Positions 28,235 to 37,520 of a DNA stretch of 64,000 bases are shown piece by piece. The translations under genes were made by a program, and so were the position numbers. Below the pieces are notes generated by a model, which was given only the letters and a program-made list of their open reading frames with translations, was not told where the DNA came from and did not search any database. Each line of letters opens with the position of its first letter. The stretch's first letter is position 1. Location: NCBI GenBank assembly GCA_022844125.1, contig JALHMI010000010.1:248001-312000 (forward strand), read 5' to 3'. The DNA is from Pirellulales bacterium (lineage in GTDB: Bacteria; Planctomycetota; Planctomycetia; Pirellulales; PALSA-1355).

Positions 28235-29056
28235 TCAGCCCGGCTGTGCAACTTCGCCCGAGCGCCGGTCGCGCGATTGATGCCACTCGTGGAACACCAA
28301 CCTGGGAAAGCGCCAGGCGTCGCGCGCATAGCGACCGAACAGCCGCTTGGGCTCTCTCAGCAGACGATGCAGCCATTCGAGTCCCGTCTTGCGCATCCAC
28401 ATCGGCGCGCGCCGCTTCTCACCGGCCAGAAAGTCGATCGTCGCGCCCACGCACAACGTGACGGCGGCTTCGATCCGGTCGCGATGTGCATCCACCCACA
28501 GCTCTTGCTTCGGCGCTCCGAAACCCACAATCAAGACATCCGGACGCGCGCGGGCGATCTTCGCCAGAATCGTTTCGTTCTCTCGCGCGTCGTGTTCGAA
28601 CCCCAGCGGCGGACTGTAGGTGTCAACCACCTCGACCGACGGCCAGCGATGCTCGATGTACGTCGCCGCCCGAGTTGCCACGCCCGGTGCCGCGCCCAGC
28701 AGAAACACGCGGAGGCCGCCATGGTCGGCCGCCCGCTCGAAGAGTTCCGGCACCAGGTCGCTGCCCGCCACGCGTTCAGGAATCGGCAGCCCCAATAGCC
28801 GCGCCGCGGCAATGACGGGCATCCCGTCGGCGAGCACCAGCGAGGCATGCGCGTAGGCTGCTTGCAGCGCCGCGTGTTCCTGATACATCACGGCGTGATC
28901 GACGTTCGGCGTCACGACGAACCGGCTTCGATGCGAACGCCACGTCGTCCACTCGTAGATCTGCTGCACGGCCTGGTCGAGGCTCAGCGGATCAATCTCG
29001 AAACCGAACATCGCCACGCGGGGCGGGCGGGGATGCGTCTCCAACAACGTAATCAC
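28235..29056 (-). CDS. WecB/TagA/CpsF family glycosyltransferase
   Basis: A 273-residue GT26-type enzyme that transfers a sugar such as N-acetylmannosamine(uronate) to a lipid-linked acceptor. Diagnostic segments are TPNVDHAVMYQEH, LADGMPVIAAARLLG, RVAGSDLVPEL, FLLGAAPGV and GFGAPKQELWV, and the C-terminal block has GATIDFLAGEKRRAP with GLEWLHRLLREP. The GTG start overlaps the stop of the preceding GT4 gene (GTGA). It is the last gene of the minus-strand arm of the polysaccharide locus. Confidence 0.92.
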   Translation of the reverse strand: MITLLETHPRPPRVAMFGFEIDPLSLDQAVQQIYEWTTWRSHRSRFVVTPNVDHAVMYQEHAALQAAYAHASLVLADGMPVIAAARLLGLPIPERVAGSDLVPELFERAADHGGLRVFLLGAAPGVATRAATYIEHRWPSVEVVDTYSPPLGFEHDARENETILAKIARARPDVLIVGFGAPKQELWVDAHRDRIEAAVTLCVGATIDFLAGEKRRAPMWMRKTGLEWLHRLLREPKRLFGRYARDAWRFPRLVFHEWHQSRDRRSGEVAQPG

Positions 29057-30222
29057 GGAGCGAGCACCTCTCGATAGACATTTGCCACCCCGCGAGCCAT
29101 GCTCACGTCCGAAAACATCGCCGCTTGCCGGCTGTGGGCGTGCTGCCGGCAGGACGACCAGTCCACTTCGCCGCACACAAACGAGTTAATCGCACGAGCC
29201 AGGTCCTGGGCATCTCCCGGCTCGGCCAACACGCCGTCGATCCCGTCGCGAATCGCCTCGGGAACGCCTTCCACCTTGGTTCCCACGACGGGAACGCCCG
29301 CGGCCATGGCTTCCAGTACCACCATCGGCAGGCCTTCGCCAAACAGGCTCGGGAGCACAAACAGGTCGAGCCTTTCGAGTTCTGCTGAAACGTCCTTCGT
29401 GAAGCCGGTCCAGGTGATGAACTCCCCGACTCCCAGCCGTTCGACCTGCGCGCGGATCCTGCGCTGGTACTCCTCGGTTTCGAACTCACCGATCGCCCGC
29501 AACCGCACGTCTACGCCTGCGCGTCGCAGCCTGGCCATCGCATCGAGCAGCACTTCGAGACCTTTGCGCGGCCGGAATAGCGCAACCGTGCCCAGCGTCC
29601 AGGGACGCCGCGGAGCCAAGCGGTTAGTGAGCGGACCAACGACCGGCACGCCATTCGGCACAACGTGAATTCGAGCGCGCGGCACGCCCTGCGCCGCGGC
29701 GTAGTTGGCCAGGCTACGTGAAACCGCGATCACGGCGTCGACGCCTAGCAGGCTGTAGTTCTCGGCCTTCGCGCTGATCGTGTCTTGCCAGCGACGCGTC
29801 GAGTCGCGGCCCGTCGGGCTGTGAACGTGATGCACCAGCGGCACGCGCGCGATCCAGGCCGCCAGGCGACCAACCATCACGGCCCGCGGGGTGTGCGTGT
29901 GAACAAGCGAGAACTGCTCCTGCCGCAGCCAGGCCGCCAGCTCCCAGGCGGGCCGCAGATCGAGCCGCGAGTTCATCGGGAAGGTGCGCAGCTCGGCGCG
30001 TTGCGCGCGGCGAGTCGCCGCGAACTTACCATCTTTCAAACAGGCAAAACTGACGTTGAACCCAAACTGCCCAAGTTCCAACGCCAGCAGATCCTGCACG
30101 CGCTCGGCGCCCGAATAGTGCTCACCGTTGATCACATGCAGAACGCGAGCGGTAGCAATCGCACGCGTGGGCGCGAGCTGGTCGAGTTCGAGAACGCTGA
30201 CGGCGCAGATGCTGCCTGACAT
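29053..30222 (-). CDS. GT4-family glycosyltransferase
   Basis: The product is 389 residues with the two-Rossmann GT-B fold of family GT4: an N-terminal acceptor domain beginning RVLHVINGEHYSGAERV, then HTHTPRAVMVGR. The C-terminal donor domain has VPNGVPV, LGTVALFRPRKGLEVL, and the EX7E-type motif FGEGLPMVVLEAMAAGVPVV. GGAGAG precedes the ATG. The sugar it transfers is not predictable. It follows the priming transferase gene after 32 nt and overlaps the WecB-type gene. Confidence 0.92.
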   Translation of the reverse strand: MSGSICAVSVLELDQLAPTRAIATARVLHVINGEHYSGAERVQDLLALELGQFGFNVSFACLKDGKFAATRRAQRAELRTFPMNSRLDLRPAWELAAWLRQEQFSLVHTHTPRAVMVGRLAAWIARVPLVHHVHSPTGRDSTRRWQDTISAKAENYSLLGVDAVIAVSRSLANYAAAQGVPRARIHVVPNGVPVVGPLTNRLAPRRPWTLGTVALFRPRKGLEVLLDAMARLRRAGVDVRLRAIGEFETEEYQRRIRAQVERLGVGEFITWTGFTKDVSAELERLDLFVLPSLFGEGLPMVVLEAMAAGVPVVGTKVEGVPEAIRDGIDGVLAEPGDAQDLARAINSFVCGEVDWSSCRQHAHSRQAAMFSDVSMARGVANVYREVLAP

Positions 30223-30254
30223 GAGAGATCTCTCCGCTAGCGCAACTCTAGCTC

Positions 30255-31061
30255 TTAGTACGCCCCGCGGCCGGAGACGACGCTCGTGGGTGTCTTCGCC
30301 AGCAGTTTGGCGTCGGTCTTCAGGTTCTGGTTCTTCACGTACCAGAGATCCATCCGCACCCAGTCTTCAAAGGCTACTTCGCTGCGACCGCTCACCTGCC
30401 ACAGGCACGTCAGGCCCGGCTTGATCGCCAGCCGCCGCCGCTGCCAGGGTTCATACTTCTCGACTTCCTTGGGCACGGGCGGGCGCGGTCCGACCAGGGC
30501 CATGCTCCCGGCCAGCACGTTGAAGAGTTGCGGCATCTCGTCGATGCTGGTCTTGCGCAGAATGCGCCCGATTCGCGTGACGCGAGGATCGACGCGGTTC
30601 TTGAAGATCGGGCCGTCCTTCTCGTTCTGCACCAGGTGCTGCAGTTTTTCGGCGTCGAGTCGCATCGTGCGGAACTTGATCATTCGGAATCGCCGGCCGC
30701 AGTAGCCCACGCGTTCTTGAATGAACAGCGGCTTGCCCTTGGTGGTGATCGTGAGAACAACCAGCGTCGCGAGCAGGATCGGCGAGAGCACCACAATCAG
30801 GAAAAGCGCGCCGGCGATGTCCCAGGCGCGTTTGAGTGCAAGATAGAACCAGCTCTGATTCCCCAGCGGCTCAACGATTGGTAGTCCCTGGCGAAACCGT
30901 TCCAGCGCCAGCGAAACCTTCTGATCGCTCAGCGGACGGATCTGCGGCTCATGCTCGGTCGCATCGACGATTGACCCCTGAAACGACTCGGGCCTGATGA
31001 CCAACAGATCATCGTGTGAATCGCTCGGCAGCAGCGGATCGGTCAGTAATGTGGCGTTCAT
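30255..31061 (-). CDS. Priming sugar-phosphate transferase (polyisoprenyl-phosphate hexose-1-phosphate transferase)
   Basis: A 268-residue enzyme with the WcaJ/WbaP-type C-terminal domain. A re-entrant hydrophobic segment ([20 protein letters not shown], about residues 85-105) comes first. [46 protein letters not shown] and the tail SGRGAY follow. It loads the first sugar phosphate onto undecaprenyl phosphate at the inner membrane, starting repeat-unit synthesis. The multi-spanning N-terminal domain of WbaP is absent. ATG 31061 has AGGAG upstream; it lies 25 nt after the Wzz-like gene. Confidence 0.94.
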   Translation of the reverse strand: MNATLLTDPLLPSDSHDDLLVIRPESFQGSIVDATEHEPQIRPLSDQKVSLALERFRQGLPIVEPLGNQSWFYLALKRAWDIAGALFLIVVLSPILLATLVVLTITTKGKPLFIQERVGYCGRRFRMIKFRTMRLDAEKLQHLVQNEKDGPIFKNRVDPRVTRIGRILRKTSIDEMPQLFNVLAGSMALVGPRPPVPKEVEKYEPWQRRRLAIKPGLTCLWQVSGRSEVAFEDWVRMDLWYVKNQNLKTDAKLLAKTPTSVVSGRGAY

Positions 31062-31086
31062 TGTCGTCTCCTTTCTCCTTCGTTCC

Positions 31087-32631
31087 TTAACCGGCCACGC
31101 GCTGCAGGGCTTTGCTGAGCGACAAACGACCGGCAGGTTTCGCCGAGTTCTCAGCCAGCCGAAGCATCGGCAGTTCGGCCACCGGTTCCGCGGTTGGCGG
31201 CGAGACGGCTGCAAGCGGAACTGGCGTCGGCAGTGTGTTGACTGCCTCGCCCACGGTTGGTTGTTCGACAACAGCCGCCGCCGACGTGGGCGTCGGCGCA
31301 GGTTGAATCAGCAGGAAGGCGATCGCTGCCGAGACCAGCAATCCCGCGCCGAGTCCGCCCGCGGCAATCACCGAGCGGCCCGGCCCGATCGGTCGCGTGC
31401 CGGTGTCGGGCGTGCCGACCAGATTCAGACGGCTGGTCGCGTTCGCCGCGGCATTGCGAGCTTTGGCATCGGCCAGTTCGTGCTCAACGGCCTTGAGCGT
31501 TTCGCTGCGGCTCTTGACCGCATCGGAAAGATTCGCGTATTCGGCACGCATGTCGGCCAACCTCGACAATCGCTGTTGGACCTCGGCAATCTGCGACTCG
31601 ACGGACTTGATCCGATCGGCGCCGACCTGCTGGTCGGCCGCCACGCCTTTAATCGCCAAGGCAATCTCGTCGTGCAGTTGATTGCGGATCACACGTTCGG
31701 CTTCGCGGGCTCCCCGCACCATCGGATGATCCTCGGACATCGTGCCCAACGCCTGACCGCTGCGCAGCTGAGCGTCAACCAGCCCGTCTTTCAGCCGCGC
31801 AAGCGCCGGCTGCGACTTGAGCAGCAGGCTCGGGGCCGCCATTAACTTCGCGGGATCGCTCTCCGCTTCCTTCAATATCCTGAGCGACTCTTCGTTCTCG
31901 AGCTGCGCGGCCTTGTGCACCCGCAGCTCCTTTTCGAGTTCCACCAGGTTGCGCCGCAGGTCGCTATCGCCCGAGGGAGACTCCGTCAGGATTCGCAACT
32001 CCACCAGGTCGTTGCCGGCGTGCTGCTCCATCGCGCTCAGCCGCTTGGTGGCCTCGGAGAGTTCCTCCTGGGCCAGCTTCACCGAGCGATCAAGTTCCTT
32101 GATCGAGCCCTCGGAGCTGGCCTTCTGCATGTTGGCCAGGCGGGACTGGAGCTCCGTGCTGATCGCGCTGGCCAGAGCGGTTGACCTGGTGCGGTCGTGG
32201 TCTTTTACCTTGAGGTAAAACAGTTCGGTCTTGCCGAATTCAGCCCCCTTGGGCGGTTCCACCGCGACGCTGTCCTGCAGCGCCTCAAGCGCTTTCTCAT
32301 TCGGCCAGTTCGCAGCGTTGTCTTCGCTGCCAGGGCCAGCCTGTTGGAGCGCGCCGAGCAACACATCGCGGCTCTTTGCGAGCTCCAGGATCGTTTCCTG
32401 GGTGCTTTTCATCTGTTCGAGTTCCGTGGCCCGGCCCAGCCGCGAGAGCGTATCGCTCGATTCGCTGCGCACCACCATGGCCTGCGCCGCTTCCCAGGTC
32501 TTGGGACGCACGATGGCATAGCCCACGGCCACCGCAGTCAACACGACGATTGGCGCCGCAAGCAGCCGCTTGTGGCTGGTGATCGTTTGCAGCACGTCCC
32601 GAGGGTGAATCACCGGGTGCGGATGCGACAT
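31087..32631 (-). CDS. Wzz/GumC-type polysaccharide co-polymerase
   Basis: A 514-residue protein with a membrane segment near the N-terminus (LLAAPIVVLTAVAVGYAIV) preceded by a cytosolic tail. A long coiled-coil-rich periplasmic region follows (many Leu/Glu/Lys heptads, about residues 150-400). A second membrane segment lies near residue 430 (VIAAGGLGAGLLVSAAIAFL), and a Pro/Ala-rich cytoplasmic tail ends the chain. No fused tyrosine kinase is present. Such proteins control chain length or export of exopolysaccharide. ATG 32631 is chosen because it leaves a short tail before the first membrane helix. It is the first gene of the minus arm. Confidence 0.88.
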   Translation of the reverse strand: MSHPHPVIHPRDVLQTITSHKRLLAAPIVVLTAVAVGYAIVRPKTWEAAQAMVVRSESSDTLSRLGRATELEQMKSTQETILELAKSRDVLLGALQQAGPGSEDNAANWPNEKALEALQDSVAVEPPKGAEFGKTELFYLKVKDHDRTRSTALASAISTELQSRLANMQKASSEGSIKELDRSVKLAQEELSEATKRLSAMEQHAGNDLVELRILTESPSGDSDLRRNLVELEKELRVHKAAQLENEESLRILKEAESDPAKLMAAPSLLLKSQPALARLKDGLVDAQLRSGQALGTMSEDHPMVRGAREAERVIRNQLHDEIALAIKGVAADQQVGADRIKSVESQIAEVQQRLSRLADMRAEYANLSDAVKSRSETLKAVEHELADAKARNAAANATSRLNLVGTPDTGTRPIGPGRSVIAAGGLGAGLLVSAAIAFLLIQPAPTPTSAAAVVEQPTVGEAVNTLPTPVPLAAVSPPTAEPVAELPMLRLAENSAKPAGRLSLSKALQRVAG

Positions 32632-33030
32632 GGGTGGCAGTTCCAGGATGTGCGAATGGAGTGCGAGATGAGATGCGAGGGAAATGCAAACCGAGTGCCG
32701 TTGCTCGGCGGTGCTAATCGTCCGCATCAAACTCCTACGTTACGCTTTCGCACGCTGTTCTGGCGCGCACGCGCACCCGGCACATTCGACACAACTGGCC
32801 GTTCGCAACGCGGCGATTCCGCGACGGGATGTTGCGGTTTCGCAACAGTAGCGCGCGGGCCAATTGCGAAACCTCACCCAGGATCGCGCCGGCGCGTTTG
32901 CTTCTCGTGCAGCGTAAGGGAGAGTTTACGAGCCGCGGCGGACTGCGAATTCCTCGCATTCCAGCCAGTGCACGCCAGCGGCGCCGGGCTGCCTCCTTCG
33001 CGCTCACAACAGGAACACGGAATAGCACTG
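32632..33030. promoter_or_regulatory. Divergent promoter region of the polysaccharide locus with repeated TTCGCAA boxes
   Basis: The 399 bp between the two arms hold TTCGCAA at 32802-32808 and 32839-32845 on the plus strand, and its inverse TTGCGAA at 32864-32870. GTTGCG at 32831 makes the middle box a small hairpin (TTGCG-GTTT-CGCAA). CGCGG/CCGCG flank another short inverted repeat near 32810-32825. Repeated boxes in a shared intergenic region suggest a common regulator, which is an inference. Confidence 0.45.
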
Positions 33031-33927
33031 ATGACGCGCTGGAAGCGACTGCTGTTGAACCTCTATGCCGGCGGAACCTACCCGCTCCGCGCGCGGCGCC
33101 TCGCGCACCTGTGCGCCGCGGGAAAAGCACCCTGGTCTGTCCTGTTTTATCACCGCGTCGCCGATGATAGGGCAAACCCCTGGACGATCTCGACGCATGC
33201 GTTCGAACAGCAGATGCGCTGGCTGAAGCGCCACTTCGAGATGATCTCGCTGGCCGAGGGTCAGCGCCGAATCCGCTCAGCGCGCAATGATCGCCCCGCC
33301 GCGACGATCACGTTCGACGACGGCTACGCCGACAATTCGCGCCGCGCGCTGCCGCTGCTGCTGGAACTCGGCATTCCATGCACGTACTTTGTCACCAGCC
33401 ACAACATTCTCGCCGGCCGGCCGTTTCCGCACGACGTGAAACTCGGCCATCCGTGTGCACCGAATACGCCAGCCGAGATTCGCGATCTGGCCGCGGCCGG
33501 CATCGACATCGGCGCCCACACGCGCACGCATGCCGACCTTGGACGAGCCACCGACCCGCGAATGCTCGCGGAAGAGCTGCAGATCGGCCAGCGCGAACTC
33601 GAGGAAATTACGGGGAGGCCCGTGCGATACTTCGCGTTTCCCTACGGCCAGAAGGTAAACCTCGGTCGCGAGGCAATGGACGTCGCTCGCAGCACATACG
33701 ACGGAGCCTGCTCGGCGTACGGCGGCTACAACTTCCCTGGCGACGACAGCTTTCAGATCCAGCGTATCGGGTCCGACGACGAAACGGTCCGCCTGCGAAA
33801 TTGGCTGTCGCTCGATCCGCGGAAGCTCCGCGCCAGCCGCCGCGATCGGCGGTGGTCGGATGAAACGTTTGGCTCGGCCGCGGCAAAAGAGTCGGAAACT
33901 CGCGAACTGGCGGAGGCGCTCGCATGA
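33031..33927 (+). CDS. Polysaccharide deacetylase (NodB homology domain)
   Basis: A 298-residue CE4-family protein. Motif 1 (ITFDDGYADN) carries the catalytic base and metal Asp, and motif 2 (IGAHTRTHADL) the two metal-binding histidines. FAFPYGQKV follows as motif 3. These enzymes remove N-acetyl groups from sugars. VLFYHRVADD opens the domain, as in cell-surface polysaccharide deacetylases. ATG 33031 is chosen; the longer frame upstream lies in the intergenic region. The stop overlaps the flippase ATG (ATGA). Confidence 0.92.
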   Translation: MTRWKRLLLNLYAGGTYPLRARRLAHLCAAGKAPWSVLFYHRVADDRANPWTISTHAFEQQMRWLKRHFEMISLAEGQRRIRSARNDRPAATITFDDGYADNSRRALPLLLELGIPCTYFVTSHNILAGRPFPHDVKLGHPCAPNTPAEIRDLAAAGIDIGAHTRTHADLGRATDPRMLAEELQIGQRELEEITGRPVRYFAFPYGQKVNLGREAMDVARSTYDGACSAYGGYNFPGDDSFQIQRIGSDDETVRLRNWLSLDPRKLRASRRDRRWSDETFGSAAAKESETRELAEALA

Positions 33928-35477
33928 GCATGGTCCTCCAAGAGCCGCTGGAGCTGGAATCGTCCGTCCGGGCCCCGCAGGCCGAGACCCTGGCCGCAAG
34001 CGTCGTGATCCTGCTGTCGATGACGGTCGCTCAGCGGGTGATTGGTTTCCTGCGCGGGGTGCTGTTCTGCCGCTGGCTGTCGCTGGAAGAGCTCGGCCAA
34101 TGGGACATGGCATTCGCGTATTTGAACCTCGCCGCTCCGCTGGTCGTGCTGGGCCTGCCCGGCTCGTTCGGTCGCTACGTCGAGTATTTCCGCCAGCGCG
34201 GTCAGTTTCATGTGTTCCTTCGCCGCACGGCCATCGTCACCGCTGTCGCCTCCCTCGTAGCCCTGGCCGCGATGCTCTTCGCCCGCGGGTGGTTCTCGGA
34301 ACTCGTCTTCGGCACCCGCACGGAAACGGCACTCACCGTGTGGCTCGCCGCCTGCCTGGTGGCGGTGATCCTGCACAACTTTCTCACGGCGCTGTTCATC
34401 GCGGTCCGCATGTACCGCGTGGTAACGGCCTTGCAGTTCGCCCAAGGGTTGGGCTTTGCCGCGATCAGCCTGGTGCTGCTTTCGGTGTATCCGCAGGGTG
34501 CGACGAGCGCCGTCATCGGTTACACACTCGCCACACTCCTGGCCGCAGCAGTCTCCATCGGCTGGCTCAGCCGCCTGGTGCGCTCCGAACCCATTGAACC
34601 GGCAACCGAGCGCCGGCGCGACTTCTGGATGCGTCTGCTTCCGTTCGCCGTCTGGATGTGGGTCACCAACCTGATCTCGAACGTATTCGACCTGGTCGAT
34701 CGCTACATGATCGTTCATCACAGCGGAATGTCGCCCGACGAAGCCTTGCGGCAGGTGGGAAACTATCACAGCTCGCGGATCATTCCGCTGCTGTTCGTGG
34801 GCGTCGCGGCTTTGTTCGCCTCGATGATTACGCCGCACCTGACGACCGATTGGGAAGTCGGCCGCCGCGATAGCGTCGTCCGCCGGTTGAACCTGGCACT
34901 GAAGCTCCTGGCGATCACGCTGCTGGCCGCCTCGACCGCGGTGCTGTTCGTTGCGCCCCCGCTGTTCGAAGTGGCCCTCCGCAACAAGTTCCAAGGCGGC
35001 CTCGCCGTGCTTCCTTGCACACTGGCTTACTGCGCCTGGTTCGGACTCTTCGCCGTCGCTCAGAACTACCTGTGGTGCGCCGAACGGGCAGCGCTCAGCA
35101 ACCTCCCACTGCTCGTGGGGCTGATTCTGAACGTCCTGCTCAACCTGTTGTGGCTGCCGGCGTATGGCCTGCCGGGCGCGGTTTGGGCAACCACGGTCTC
35201 GAATCTCGCGGCAATGTTGCTCACCTACGAATTCAGTCGGCGCCACGGCATGCAGATCGACGCCGGCACCTGGATCGCGTCGCTGGCAATCGGCGGGCTG
35301 TGTCTCGGTCCCTGGCCGGCGCTTGCCGCGCTCGGCGTCGTGGGATTCCTTGCCCTGGCGACCAACCGGCTGCTGCACGCGGATGAGAAGCAACAGCTCC
35401 TCGAGTCGCTGCGCGCGGGCTTGGATCGAGTTGGCACCGCCATGCGTCGTATTTTTCCCGCCGGCATTGCACACTAG
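33924..35477 (+). CDS. Polysaccharide flippase (Wzx/MATE-like)
   Basis: A 517-residue integral membrane protein with about 12-14 hydrophobic helices, typical of the MOP/Wzx superfamily that flips lipid-linked repeat units. The N-terminus has SVVILLSMTVAQRVIGFLRG and LEELGQWDMAFAYLNLAAP, the usual first-helix pattern. A cytosolic loop near residue 220 is Arg-rich (ERRRDFW). Coupled by overlap to the deacetylase gene; a GT4 gene follows after 13 nt. Confidence 0.9.
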   Translation: MSMVLQEPLELESSVRAPQAETLAASVVILLSMTVAQRVIGFLRGVLFCRWLSLEELGQWDMAFAYLNLAAPLVVLGLPGSFGRYVEYFRQRGQFHVFLRRTAIVTAVASLVALAAMLFARGWFSELVFGTRTETALTVWLAACLVAVILHNFLTALFIAVRMYRVVTALQFAQGLGFAAISLVLLSVYPQGATSAVIGYTLATLLAAAVSIGWLSRLVRSEPIEPATERRRDFWMRLLPFAVWMWVTNLISNVFDLVDRYMIVHHSGMSPDEALRQVGNYHSSRIIPLLFVGVAALFASMITPHLTTDWEVGRRDSVVRRLNLALKLLAITLLAASTAVLFVAPPLFEVALRNKFQGGLAVLPCTLAYCAWFGLFAVAQNYLWCAERAALSNLPLLVGLILNVLLNLLWLPAYGLPGAVWATTVSNLAAMLLTYEFSRRHGMQIDAGTWIASLAIGGLCLGPWPALAALGVVGFLALATNRLLHADEKQQLLESLRAGLDRVGTAMRRIFPAGIAH

Positions 35478-35490
35478 CCTCGTCTTCGCC

Positions 35491-36717
35491 ATGAAACGCA
35501 AACGCCAACTTCTGCCGCTCGAAGACCGTGGACCACTGCGAGTCATGTTCCTGCTCAGCTCGATGCCAGTCGGCGGAGCGGAGACGCTGCTGGTGAACCT
35601 GACGCGGCGGCTGGACAAGTCGCGATTCACGCCGCTGTTGTGCTGCCTGCAATCGCTCGGCCCCCTAGGCGAGGAACTCTCCCGCGAGCTGCCAGCCTAC
35701 AGCGGACTGATCCACGGCAAGTACGATCTGCTGGTCCTGCCGAGGCTCGTGCGACTTCTCCGGCGCGAGCGAGTCGACGCAATCGTGACCGTCGGAGCCG
35801 GCGACAAAATGTTCTGGGGACGCCTCGCCGCGCGGCTGGCCGGCGTACCGGTGATCTGCTCGGCAATTCATTCGACGGGTTGGCCGGACGTCATCGAGCG
35901 GCCTAATCGCTCGCGCTTGTTGACTCACTGGACCGATGCGTTCATTGCGGTGGCCGAAGAGCACGGCCGACACCTTGTTGACATCGAGGGTTTTCCGGCC
36001 AACCGAGTGCACGTCATTCCCAACGGCATCGACGTGCACCGCTTCACGGCCTGCGGCGATCCTGAGCTGGTGCGAAAGTCCCTGGGCATCGCGGCCGAAG
36101 CTCCTTTGGTGGGTATCGTCGCGGCGCTCCGCCCCGAGAAAGATCATGGGCTGTTCCTGCGCACCGCCGCCCTCGTGTGCGAGAAAGTCCCCGCAGCTCG
36201 GTTTCTCATCATCGGCGACGGGCCGGAACGCCCGGTGCTCGAACGGCTTTCGCGCGAACTGAACCTGCAGGACGCCGTGCAGTTCCTCGGCAATCGGTCT
36301 GACATTCCCCAGCTCCTGAGCGCCCTCGACGTGTTCGTTCTCACGTCCCAGATGGAAGCCAGCCCCGTCTCGATCATGGAGGCGATGGCCTGCGGAAAGC
36401 CCGTCGTCGCGCCGCGGGTTGGTTCGATCGACGAATCGGTGATCGACGGCGTGACCGGCTACCTGGTCGAGCCAGGAAATTCGGTGCTGGCGGCCGACGG
36501 GATCCTGCGCTTGCTCCAAGACCCAACGCTTGCCGCTCGGCTAGGCCGGGCCGGACGCGAGCGGGTCTGCGAACGGTCGTCGCTCGAAGCGATGGTTTCC
36601 GGCTACGAGGAACTATTGGCCACGATTTACGAGAGCAAAGTTCCACATTTCGCGCCACGCCAGCGCCCCAAACCACGCGACATCGAGGTCCCCTTCCCAA
36701 CCAGCACCGTTCGCTGA
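35491..36717 (+). CDS. GT4-family glycosyltransferase
   Basis: A 408-residue GT-B enzyme. The acceptor half starts MFLLSSMPVGGAETLLVNL. The donor half has VIPNGIDVHRF, GIVAALRPEKDH, FLIIGDGPERPVLE and the nucleotide-sugar motif MEASPVSIMEAMACGKPVVA. The C-terminal 25 residues are basic and Pro-rich. It completes the plus arm of the polysaccharide locus; the donor sugar is unknown. Confidence 0.92.
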   Translation: MKRKRQLLPLEDRGPLRVMFLLSSMPVGGAETLLVNLTRRLDKSRFTPLLCCLQSLGPLGEELSRELPAYSGLIHGKYDLLVLPRLVRLLRRERVDAIVTVGAGDKMFWGRLAARLAGVPVICSAIHSTGWPDVIERPNRSRLLTHWTDAFIAVAEEHGRHLVDIEGFPANRVHVIPNGIDVHRFTACGDPELVRKSLGIAAEAPLVGIVAALRPEKDHGLFLRTAALVCEKVPAARFLIIGDGPERPVLERLSRELNLQDAVQFLGNRSDIPQLLSALDVFVLTSQMEASPVSIMEAMACGKPVVAPRVGSIDESVIDGVTGYLVEPGNSVLAADGILRLLQDPTLAARLGRAGRERVCERSSLEAMVSGYEELLATIYESKVPHFAPRQRPKPRDIEVPFPTSTVR

Positions 36718-36724
36718 CAAAAAC

Positions 36725-36780
36725 GGCGAGAATCTCGCCAGAAAGTGCCCACGCAGGCTCGGACGGCAACTAAGTTGCCG
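36725..36780. repeat. Two short palindromes after the polysaccharide operon
   Basis: GGCGAGA-A-TCTCGCC (36725-36739) and CGGCAACT-A-AGTTGCCG (36764-36780) lie between the GT4 stop and the plsC-like gene. No T-run follows either, so they are as likely to be protein sites as terminators. Confidence 0.45.
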
Positions 36781-36830
36781 ACGGTCCATAACCCCTTGGG
36801 CCCTATCCCGACCACGCCGCGCAAGATAAT

Positions 36831-37496
36831 ATGCCACTTACGCTTGAAGCCACTTCGCCGAGCCTGCAACTTCCCTGGGAACCGTCCAGCCGCAAGATGA
36901 CCTCCACGCTCCTGGCCATCGTTGCCCGCATCTTGAGCGGCGCCAGCGTGCGCTGGATCGATTGCCAGCCGGACACCGTCCAGCGGGTGTACTTCGCCAA
37001 TCACACCAGCCACCTGGATTCGATCGTTCTCTGGGCGTCGCTTCCCAGTCACGTGCGAGCGCTGACGCGCCCCGTGGCGGCCAAGGAATACTGGGAGAAG
37101 GGCGCGGTCAGGCGGTTCATGGCCCGTACGTTCAACGCGATGCTCATCGATCGCAAGGACATCAAAGTCCATCAGAGCCCGGTGGACATGATCCTCGGCC
37201 AGATCGGCCAGAAATATTCGGTGATCCTGTTTCCCGAAGGGAGCCGTAATGCCGAGGAACAGATCCAGACGTTCAAGAGCGGACTGTACTATCTGGCCAA
37301 GAAGCGGCCGGACCTGGAACTGGTCCCCGTCCACATTGAGAATCTGAATCGCGTGCTGCCGCGTGGCGAGTTTCTGCCGGTGCCGCTGTTGAGCCTGGTG
37401 ACGTTTGGCCCGCCGATGTACCTGGAACAGGGCGAAGCCAAGAACGATTTTCTCACGCGGGCTCGCGATGCCGTCAAGCGACTCAAAGACCTCTAA
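36831..37496 (+). CDS. 1-acyl-glycerol-3-phosphate acyltransferase-like (PlsC family)
   Basis: A 221-residue acyltransferase with the catalytic NHTSHLD motif (NHx4D), the phosphate-binding FPEGSR, and the VPVHIENL block; it lacks clear membrane helices apart from an N-terminal amphipathic stretch. It probably makes phosphatidic acid at the inner membrane. The next gene, cdsA, 24 nt downstream, would use that product, a natural pair. Confidence 0.9.
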   Translation: MPLTLEATSPSLQLPWEPSSRKMTSTLLAIVARILSGASVRWIDCQPDTVQRVYFANHTSHLDSIVLWASLPSHVRALTRPVAAKEYWEKGAVRRFMARTFNAMLIDRKDIKVHQSPVDMILGQIGQKYSVILFPEGSRNAEEQIQTFKSGLYYLAKKRPDLELVPVHIENLNRVLPRGEFLPVPLLSLVTFGPPMYLEQGEAKNDFLTRARDAVKRLKDL

Positions 37497-37520
37497 CCCC
37501 ACCCGACGAGATAGAACCGG

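Noticed and set aside
33753-35630. 625-codon minus-strand frame opposite the flippase and deacetylase
   Set aside because: Gln/His/Arg-rich shadow of real plus-strand genes.
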